The notes beneath the pieces were generated by a model. The model had not been told where the DNA came from and made no database searches. It was given only the letters and a program-made list of their open reading frames with translations. DNA of 64,000 bases from CATOSP01 sp965204715 (GTDB lineage Bacteria > Chloroflexota > Dehalococcoidia > Lucifugimonadales > UBA3495): contig OZ242009.1 in assembly GCA_965204715.1 (NCBI GenBank), positions 2,604,001 to 2,668,000 of the forward strand, written 5' to 3'. The position numbers were made by a program, and so were the translations under genes. Positions within the stretch are counted from its first letter, which is position 1, and every line of letters starts with the position of its first letter. This document shows positions 58,648-64,000 of the stretch, one piece after another.

Positions 58648-59211
58648 CTACGTTCTCATTCGCAGCAGCGCCAATAATTCTTCCCGGCTTACCCCGCTGC
58701 TCTCGAACCGGCCCCGCACCGCCGTCGTGGTGACCCGGCTGCCGGGCTTCTGCACGCCGCGCATGGCCATGCACATGTGTTCTGCCACCAGTTCCACCGC
58801 CACTCCGTCCGGGTCCAGCGCCCGTACAATGGCATCCGCCACCTGCCCGGTGAGACGCTCCTGCACCTGGAGCCTGCGGGCTGCCACGTCCAGCGCCCGC
58901 GCCAGCTTGCTGACGCCGGCGATCTTCCCGTTGGGTATGTACGCCATCCGGGCGGCGCCGAAGAAGGGCAGGATGTGATGCTCACATATCGAGTGGAAGG
59001 GGATGTTGTCCAGAAGGACCGGGTCCTGATGATCTGCCTCGAACACGGTGTCAATCTCGGACGCCGGGTCAATTCCGATGCCGGAAAGCAACTCCCCGTA
59101 CATCCGTGCAACGCGCGCGGGGGTCGCCTTGAGGCCCTCCCGCGCCGGGTCTTCGCCGATTGCCTCCAGCAGGCCCGATATGGACTGTTCAATCAGCCGG
59201 TGGTTAACGAT
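58648..59211 (-). CDS. folE: GTP cyclohydrolase I, non-standard start codon
   Basis: FolE opens the GTP ring for folate synthesis. The zinc-binding CEHHILPFFG, the GVSKLARALDVAARRLQVQERL block and AEHMCMAMRGVQKPG are intact. The first in-frame ATG (59103) would remove the conserved EAIGEDPAREGLKATPARVARM helix, which is encoded in frame upstream with no ATG, GTG or TTG. An ATC at 59211 preceded by AGAAGG is the best candidate and gives 187 residues, the usual size; CTG or ATT codons nearby are other options. A sequencing error is also possible. Confidence 0.85.
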   Translation of the reverse strand: MVNHRLIEQSISGLLEAIGEDPAREGLKATPARVARMYGELLSGIGIDPASEIDTVFEADHQDPVLLDNIPFHSICEHHILPFFGAARMAYIPNGKIAGVSKLARALDVAARRLQVQERLTGQVADAIVRALDPDGVAVELVAEHMCMAMRGVQKPGSRVTTTAVRGRFESSGVSREELLALLRMRT

Positions 59212-59259
59212 GAGTCGCCTTCTCTTACGCGCGACTTGACATCTGAGGACATGGGCCCG

Positions 59260-60348
59260 TCACAGGGTGCCGACCGGCATGTCCGTGGAGGACCCGGCCC
59301 TCAGAGTCAGCGCCTCGATAGCCTCAATGCTTGGCTCTACTTCGGTCGCCTGGTTGGACACGCTCCGCACCGCCAGGTCGGGGTCTTTCAACCCTGTCCC
59401 GGTGAGGACGCATACCACCCTGCGTCCGGATAAATTCAACCCGTTCCGGTGCATCTTGGCCAATCCCGCAAAAGACACCGCCGAAGCCGGCTCACAGAAT
59501 ATGCCCTCCCTGGAGGCCAGAAGCCGGTAAGCGTCCAGGATCTCGTCGTCGCTTACCATGTCTATGACGCCGCCGGAACTGTCCCGCGCCTCGATTGCGC
59601 CGTCCCAACTCGCCGGGTTGCCGATGCGTATGGCCGACGCGATGGTCTGGGGGTTGGCCACCGGCGCTCCCCGGACTATCGGCGCCGCGCCCTCTGCCTG
59701 GAACCCCATCATGGCAGGCAGCACCTCGCTCCGGCCTGCGGCCTGATATTCCTTGAACCCCCTCCAGTAGGCGGTGATGTTGCCCGCGTTCCCGACCGGT
59801 ATGAACAGGTAGTCCGGAGACCCGCCCAGCGTGTCCACTATCTCAAAGGCGGCCGTCTTCTGACCCTCCAACCGATGGGGGTTGAGGGAGTTCACCAGGG
59901 TCACGGGGTGAGTCTCTGTGAAGTCCCTGGCCAGGTTGAGGGCGGAGTCGAAATTGCCTTTGACCATCAGGATGCGGGCCCCGTATGCCATGGCCTGGGC
60001 CAGCTTCCCCATCGCAACCTCGCCCTTGGGGATGAGCACGAAAGACGGGAGGTTGCAGTAAGCGCCGTAGGCCGCTGCCGCCGCGCTGGTGTTGCCGGTA
60101 GAGGCGCACATCACCGCCTTGCTCCCCTCCTCCAGCGCCTTCGCCATCGCCACCACCATCCCGCGGTCCTTGAACGAACCTGTGGGATTGCAGCCCTCCA
60201 GCTTGAAGTACAGCTCGTCGCAGCCGATGGCCGCGCCCAGACTCCGAGACCTCACCAGCGGCGTATCGCCCTCCCCCATGGAAATCAACGGGGTATCCGG
60301 CGTCACGGGCAGGAAGTCCGTGTATGCGTGCAAGACTCCAACGCCCAT
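59260..60348 (-). CDS. thrC: Threonine synthase
   Basis: A fold-type II PLP enzyme: GDTPLVRSRSLG, GCNPTGSFKDRGMVVA (PLP lysine), CASTGNTSAAAAAYGAYC, and PVGNAGNITAYWRGF (phosphate-binding loop). The C-terminal CEPASAVSFAGL region and CVLTGTGLKDP are typical. It makes threonine from O-phosphohomoserine. 362 residues from the ATG at 60348, preceded by a GGAGAAG site; a TTG at 60360 would add four residues. It follows hom after 67 bases; homoserine kinase is not in the window. Confidence 0.95.
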   Translation of the reverse strand: MGVGVLHAYTDFLPVTPDTPLISMGEGDTPLVRSRSLGAAIGCDELYFKLEGCNPTGSFKDRGMVVAMAKALEEGSKAVMCASTGNTSAAAAAYGAYCNLPSFVLIPKGEVAMGKLAQAMAYGARILMVKGNFDSALNLARDFTETHPVTLVNSLNPHRLEGQKTAAFEIVDTLGGSPDYLFIPVGNAGNITAYWRGFKEYQAAGRSEVLPAMMGFQAEGAAPIVRGAPVANPQTIASAIRIGNPASWDGAIEARDSSGGVIDMVSDDEILDAYRLLASREGIFCEPASAVSFAGLAKMHRNGLNLSGRRVVCVLTGTGLKDPDLAVRSVSNQATEVEPSIEAIEALTLRAGSSTDMPVGTL

Positions 60349-60415
60349 CAGCTTCTCCAAGTACGTGGCGGTCCGGTCCGGTCTGCCTCTTGCCCGGCCA
60401 TTCTCCGCGCCGCCT

Positions 60416-61738
60416 CTATTCCTCGATCCGGAGCAGGTTGTTGACCGCCCTGACCACGTCTAGCGCGCCCACCTGCTCCAGGGATTTCTGGACCGATGAT
60501 TCCAGGGCGGGATGGGTGGTAATGACGATCTCGGCGGTCTGCTGCTCCGGGTCGCTGTCTTTCTGGATCACCGAGGCGATGCTGATATTGCCGTCGCCCA
60601 GGACTCGCGCGATCTGGGCCAGTACGCCGGGCCGGTCGGCTACTGTCAGCCGCAGGTAATACTTGCAGGTAAGGCTGTCCACAAGCGCCGTATCCACCGG
60701 GACAGCTCCATCGGTCCCGGCCTCCGGCCATGCGATGGTGGTTGACGGGTTCACCGGCCCGCCAACGATTGACCGGGCCACTTCAATTACGTCGCCGACT
60801 ACTGCGCTTGCGGTGGGGAACCTGCCAGCGCCCATGCCGTGGAACAGGACATTCCCGCACAGGCTCCCCTCGACCTCCACGGCATTGTACGCCCCGTCCA
60901 CCTTGGCCAGCATATGGTCCAATGGCACCAATGCCGGATGCACCCTGGCGCAGACTGCGCCCGCAGTGAACGAGGCTATTGCGAGAGGTTTGATCGCGTA
61001 GCCCAATTCGCCCGCATACCGGAAGTCGTTGGCTTCGAGGGACGATATACCCTGCCGGTATATGTCTTCCGGTTGAAAGCGGCAGTGGTACGCAAGGGAG
61101 GCCAGGATCGAGAGCTTGTACCCGGCGTCGATGCCTTCCACGTCGTTGGTCGGGTCGGCTTCGGCGTAGCCGCGCGCCTGGGCTTCCGATAGGGCCTGGT
61201 CGAAGCTGGAGTGGTCCTGGGCCATGCGAGTGAGGATGAAGTTGGTGGTGCCGTTGATGATGCCGCGGATGGAGCGAATGTCGTTGGCGAGGAGCTGGTT
61301 CATCAAGCAGCCGACGATGGGGATGCCACCGCCGACACTCGCCTCGAAGAGCAGACTTACCTGGTTCCGCCGGGCCAGGGACATCAACTCCGGCCCGTGC
61401 TTGGCCACCGCCTCCTTGTTGGCCGTGACCACGTTCTTGCGGCTTGACAGCGCATCCTTGAGGTAGCGTGTGGCGGGCTGGTCCCCGCCAATGACTTCGG
61501 CGACAATGTGGATGCCGGGGTCGTCGAGGATGTCCTCGGGGTTGGTGGTCAACAATTCCTGCGGTATTGACGGGCTCCGTTCCTTAGCTCCGTCCCTGAC
61601 CAGGACCCGCCGCAATGTGACCGGCCGCCCGACCTTGCGCGATATGCCGGAATCGGGGTCCAGCAGCGCGGCCGCGACACCGCCGCCCACTACTCCCAGG
61701 CCCATAAGCCCGATGCCAATTTCCGCAGGCTCACTCAC
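60416..61738 (-). CDS. hom: Homoserine dehydrogenase
   Basis: The Rossmann motif GIGLMGLGVVGGGVAAAL, VTANKEAVAKHGPEL, ASVGGGIPIVG, RGIINGTTNFILTRM and DPTNDVEGIDAGYKLSILASLAY are the standard motifs. A C-terminal ACT domain (about residues 350-435, TVADRPGVLAQIARVLGDGNISIASVIQ) probably gives threonine feedback. 440 residues. It reduces aspartate semialdehyde and is followed by thrC. Confidence 0.96.
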   Translation of the reverse strand: MSEPAEIGIGLMGLGVVGGGVAAALLDPDSGISRKVGRPVTLRRVLVRDGAKERSPSIPQELLTTNPEDILDDPGIHIVAEVIGGDQPATRYLKDALSSRKNVVTANKEAVAKHGPELMSLARRNQVSLLFEASVGGGIPIVGCLMNQLLANDIRSIRGIINGTTNFILTRMAQDHSSFDQALSEAQARGYAEADPTNDVEGIDAGYKLSILASLAYHCRFQPEDIYRQGISSLEANDFRYAGELGYAIKPLAIASFTAGAVCARVHPALVPLDHMLAKVDGAYNAVEVEGSLCGNVLFHGMGAGRFPTASAVVGDVIEVARSIVGGPVNPSTTIAWPEAGTDGAVPVDTALVDSLTCKYYLRLTVADRPGVLAQIARVLGDGNISIASVIQKDSDPEQQTAEIVITTHPALESSVQKSLEQVGALDVVRAVNNLLRIEE

Positions 61739-61747
61739 GTATCCGAT

Positions 61748-62893
61748 CTACCTCCCCTGGGGACCGCCCTGGCCCAGGTCTGCCCGGGAAGCGCTCAGGT
61801 GGACCTGGTCCGCCACCCACTCGTACCACTTGCTGTTGAAGTTCATCCTGAGCCAGCCGCCCTCGGCCCCGGCCAATTGCTGCTGGGCCTGCCATTCCTT
61901 CACCAGTTCCAGGCTCAACTTGGCGCGCATGATGGGCGAGATTTCCTGCTCCTCCGGACCGGAGATGACCCCAACGATGTAGATTCCGTCCTGGCTGAAC
62001 TCCGGCTTTCCAACCTCTCCCGCCTTCAGCCGTTCCTTCCCCTTCTCCTCGTCCCCGAACAGCAGGTGGTCAAGGGCCGGGAAGGCTTTGCGCGGCACCC
62101 AGCCGACGTAGCCCCTGGAGTTGGCGAAGTTCGCCGGAACCGCGACTTCCGACGCTACCTTGGCGAAGTCCTCGGTGTCCAGCCGCGCTCTGACCTCGCT
62201 GGCGTCAACACCGGAATCGACCTCAAGCCGTATCCACTGGACCTCGACCTGCTCCTGGGTCTCATCAATCGTCGCGTCCATGATCGCGCGCAGGTACTGG
62301 AGCTCGAGTTGCTCCGCAACGATACGCCGGTAATCGTCGTCGGACAGGCCCGTCCGGGCCAGGAAAATCTGGTAGCTGTTCCTGAACTCCTCGTCAAGTT
62401 GTCCTGGGTCGACGTTCTGTCCGGCCGGAGCGGTGGGATAGAACTGGTCCTTCAGGGCATTATCGATATCTTCGTCGGTGATATGGATGCCCAGCCCCGG
62501 CGCGGCTTGACGCAGCACTTCGGCATCAAGCAGGTTGCTCAGATACTCGAAAGGCACGATGCTCAGGTCCACCTGACCGCTGATTCCCTGCAACACCCGT
62601 ATGCGCTGCACCAGGTCTCCCATCGTGAATTCGACGTTCCGCACACTTCCCGCCCATACCCTGGGCGGCTTGTAGAACTCCTGGTAGTACCCGAAGCTGA
62701 CTACTCCGAAGACCACGAGCAACAGGAATATACCAATGGCAAAAGCGGCCCGCTGGTGCCTGCGTTCACGGTTCAGCCTTGCGGGTTCGTTCCGCGTCTC
62801 CCTCTGGCGGGCACGCCGACGCCGGGAGCGCCTGCGCCCCTCTGCCGGCGCCACCTGCTCGGCTCCGGTGCTGCGGTTCCAGGGAAAAGCCAT
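61748..62893 (-). CDS. Membrane-anchored SurA/PrsA-like peptidyl-prolyl isomerase
   Basis: A basic N-terminus (RRRSRRRRARQRE) is followed by one membrane helix (AAFAIGIFLLLVVFGVVSFGYY). The SurA-type N-domain and PPIC domain follow, with a KVASEVAVPANFANSRGYVGWVP segment, FPALDHLLFGDEEKGKERLKAGEVGKPEF and DGIYIVGVISGPEEQE. It would assist folding of exported proteins outside the membrane. 381 residues. It lies nine bases after hom and about 100 bases after rpsR. Confidence 0.85.
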   Translation of the reverse strand: MAFPWNRSTGAEQVAPAEGRRRSRRRRARQRETRNEPARLNRERRHQRAAFAIGIFLLLVVFGVVSFGYYQEFYKPPRVWAGSVRNVEFTMGDLVQRIRVLQGISGQVDLSIVPFEYLSNLLDAEVLRQAAPGLGIHITDEDIDNALKDQFYPTAPAGQNVDPGQLDEEFRNSYQIFLARTGLSDDDYRRIVAEQLELQYLRAIMDATIDETQEQVEVQWIRLEVDSGVDASEVRARLDTEDFAKVASEVAVPANFANSRGYVGWVPRKAFPALDHLLFGDEEKGKERLKAGEVGKPEFSQDGIYIVGVISGPEEQEISPIMRAKLSLELVKEWQAQQQLAGAEGGWLRMNFNSKWYEWVADQVHLSASRADLGQGGPQGR

Positions 62894-62999
62894 CGTCGCG
62901 CCTCTTAATGAAACAGGAGACGGAACATGAGACCGCTGTACGGACCAGTTGACGGTGGTTGGGCCGCCGGTTGGCCGTTACAGTCGGCTCTTGCCAGTC

Positions 63000-63329
63000 T
63001 CACCGGCGCAGCCGGTTCATGGATGGTACGAAAGGCACGAAGGGCACCAGCGCCAGGTGCCGGGCGCGCTGGATAGCCAGACGCAGCGCCCTCTGGTGCT
63101 TGGCGCAGACCCCGGACCGGCGTCGCGGCTCGATCTTGGCCCGGTCGGAGATGTACCGCCGGATCCTTTCCACGTCCTTGTAGTCGATGAGCTTCACGTG
63201 TTCGACGCAGAAGGAACACACTTTCCGCCGGGGGGCGTACCTTCCCCGGGGCCGTCCTCCTCTGCCGGGCGGGCGTCCGGGCGGTCTTCCGCCCTGTGGC
63301 GGTCGTGGTGCCGGTGCAGGAGTCGTCAT
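63000..63329 (-). CDS. rpsR: Ribosomal protein bS18 with extended ends
   Basis: The S18 core is VCSFCVEHVKLIDYKDVERIRRYISDRAKIEPRRRSG with VCAKHQRALRLAIQRARHLALVPFV, with CxxC and a third Cys like zinc-binding S18 forms. The N-terminal about 33 residues are a Pro/Gly/Arg-rich extension, and a short VPFVPFVPSMNRLRR tail is added, making 109 residues instead of about 75-80. It follows ssb after 33 bases, the classic rpsF-ssb-rpsR order. Confidence 0.93.
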   Translation of the reverse strand: MTTPAPAPRPPQGGRPPGRPPGRGGRPRGRYAPRRKVCSFCVEHVKLIDYKDVERIRRYISDRAKIEPRRRSGVCAKHQRALRLAIQRARHLALVPFVPFVPSMNRLRR

Positions 63330-63362
63330 ACTATTACTGTCCCCTTGGGTGAATGGGCGAGG

Positions 63363-63788
63363 CTAGAATGGGAGGTCGTCCACGTCGTCGTTGCCGTAAC
63401 CCTCGTTTGCGCCTCCGCCGCCGTAGCCTCCGGAATCGTAGGCTCCGCCCTGCTCCATACCGTCGCTGCGGCCGCCGAGGAATTGCACTTCGGTTGCGTT
63501 CACATCTAGAGAAACCCTGGTCTCCCCGTTCCGATCCTGGTACGTCCGGCTGCTAAGGCGACCTTCAACGTAGACCTGGCGTCCTCTGGCCAAGTATTGG
63601 TTGCAGGTTTCACCGAGTCGACCGAAGGCGCTTACGTTGAACCACTGAGTCTCCTCGCGCTGCTCTCCATTGGCTGTGGTGTAGCGTCTGCTAGAGGCGA
63701 CGCTGAAATTGGTGACGCTCTGGCCGTTGGGCAGGTAGCGCATCTCGGGGTCCCGGCCAAGGTTGCCGATGACTATGATCTTGTTCAA
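63363..63788 (-). CDS. ssb: Single-stranded DNA-binding protein
   Basis: The OB fold is clear: MNKIIVIGNLGRDPEMRYLPNGQSVTNFSVASSR, EETQWFNVSAFGRLGETCNQYLARGRQVYVEGRL, and TYQDRNGETRVSLDVNATEVQFLGG. The C-terminal tip DDLPF, which recruits repair and replication proteins, is preceded by a Gly-rich linker. 141 residues. It starts at a TTG with an AGAGGGGG ribosome binding site. Confidence 0.96.
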   Translation of the reverse strand: MNKIIVIGNLGRDPEMRYLPNGQSVTNFSVASSRRYTTANGEQREETQWFNVSAFGRLGETCNQYLARGRQVYVEGRLSSRTYQDRNGETRVSLDVNATEVQFLGGRSDGMEQGGAYDSGGYGGGGANEGYGNDDVDDLPF

Positions 63789-63801
63789 CTCAGCCCCCTC
63801 T

Positions 63802-64000
63802 TCAGGCCGGGGTCTCTTCGCCCCCGGCGTTCTCTGCGGCCGGCTCTTCCGCTGTGGCCGGCGGGGCTTCAGCTACGGCGACCGCCGCGGCGGGTTCCGC
63901 AGGTGCGGGGGCGGCCGCAGCTTCTTCAGGGGCGGCCGGAGCCGGTTCAGGAGTCTCTGCCGGTGCGGCAACCCGCGCCAGGGGAGTAGGTTGCGGGGTG
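63802..64000 (-). CDS. rpsF: C-terminal end of a protein with Ala/Pro/Glu-rich tail, probably ribosomal protein bS6 (partial)
   Basis: The visible 65 codons to the TGA at 63802 encode only a low-complexity tail (PEPAPAAPEEAAAAPAPAEPAAA). Position immediately upstream of ssb and rpsR, 14 bases from ssb, points to rpsF, and several bacterial S6 proteins have such acidic Ala/Glu extensions. The S6 core itself is outside the window, so the name rests on gene order. Confidence 0.55.
   Translation of the reverse strand, partial: TPQPTPLARVAAPAETPEPAPAAPEEAAAAPAPAEPAAAVAVAEAPPATAEEPAAENAGGEETPA

Noticed and set aside
1..64000. CRISPR array, prophage, integron or transposon
   Set aside because: No regularly spaced repeats, integrase, transposase or terminal inverted repeats were seen in any part of the window.

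Overview
The window is a gene-dense bacterial chromosome segment of fairly high GC with short intergenic gaps, ATG/GTG/TTG starts and several good -35/-10 promoters. The gene mix suggests a free-living Chloroflexota member (Dehalococcoidia/SAR202-like). It includes a luciferase-like flavin monooxygenase, several Rossmann reductases, split thiamine-diphosphate (TPP) enzymes, MaoC-type hydratases, a thiolase-DUF35 pair and an Etf pair. The taxonomic call is an inference; no rRNA is present.

Left part (1-23 kb): a cut-off P-loop kinase, a Uma2 nuclease-like protein, an MFS transporter, a membrane-anchored hydrolase and a DUF1932 reductase run rightward to a bidirectional terminator. Leftward genes follow: a cupin, a split TPP enzyme with an extra degenerate beta-like copy, a protein resembling an Eco57I/PglX-type methyltransferase without its catalytic motifs, and asnS. 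A DUF4258/YgiT pair precedes gatCA. A leftward catabolic-looking cluster comes next (SDR, VOC, two MaoC-type proteins, PHP phosphoesterase, second split TPP enzyme), then RNase P RNA and a coiled-coil zinc-ribbon protein. SbcD, an orphan AtzG/GatC-like protein, a Rieske protein, a nitroreductase and an SDR close this part.

Middle (23-44 kb): a bacterioferritin-associated ferredoxin and bacterioferritin lie behind a promoter overlapped by an IdeR/DtxR-like box. A P1 peptidase is translationally coupled to a DUF2520 reductase, followed by panB and panC. Then come etfBA, an HtpX-like protease, a cyclase-family hydrolase, a luciferase-like monooxygenase, a LigB-type dioxygenase homologue, a PPOX flavoprotein, an FAD oxidase and a dipeptide-type ABC transporter (binding protein plus two permeases, no ATPases seen).

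Right part (44-64 kb): tRNA-Thr(TGT), tRNA-Tyr, tRNA-Thr(GGT), tuf, rpmG, secE, nusG, rplK, rplA, an L10-leader-like region, rplJ and rplL form the translation/transcription core. This resembles the E. coli thrU-tyrU-glyT-thrT-tufB arrangement without the glycine tRNA, and rpoBC does not follow rplL. Further right are an SDR lacking YxxxK, an EthD protein, a DUF885 protein, a PIG-L deacetylase and the DUF35-thiolase pair. A leftward run from the window edge reads rpsF (partial), ssb, rpsR, a peptidyl-prolyl isomerase, hom, thrC, folE (no ordinary start codon), a GNAT/FemAB-like protein, a glycosyltransferase and a DUF502 membrane protein.

I found no CRISPR array, prophage, transposase or clear mobile element. 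The most unusual items are the inactive-looking methyltransferase relative, the degenerate TPP beta copy, the folE start, the orphan AtzG-like protein, the probable iron-regulated bacterioferritin promoter with a ferroxidase-site substitution, and the DUF2520-panBC linkage.
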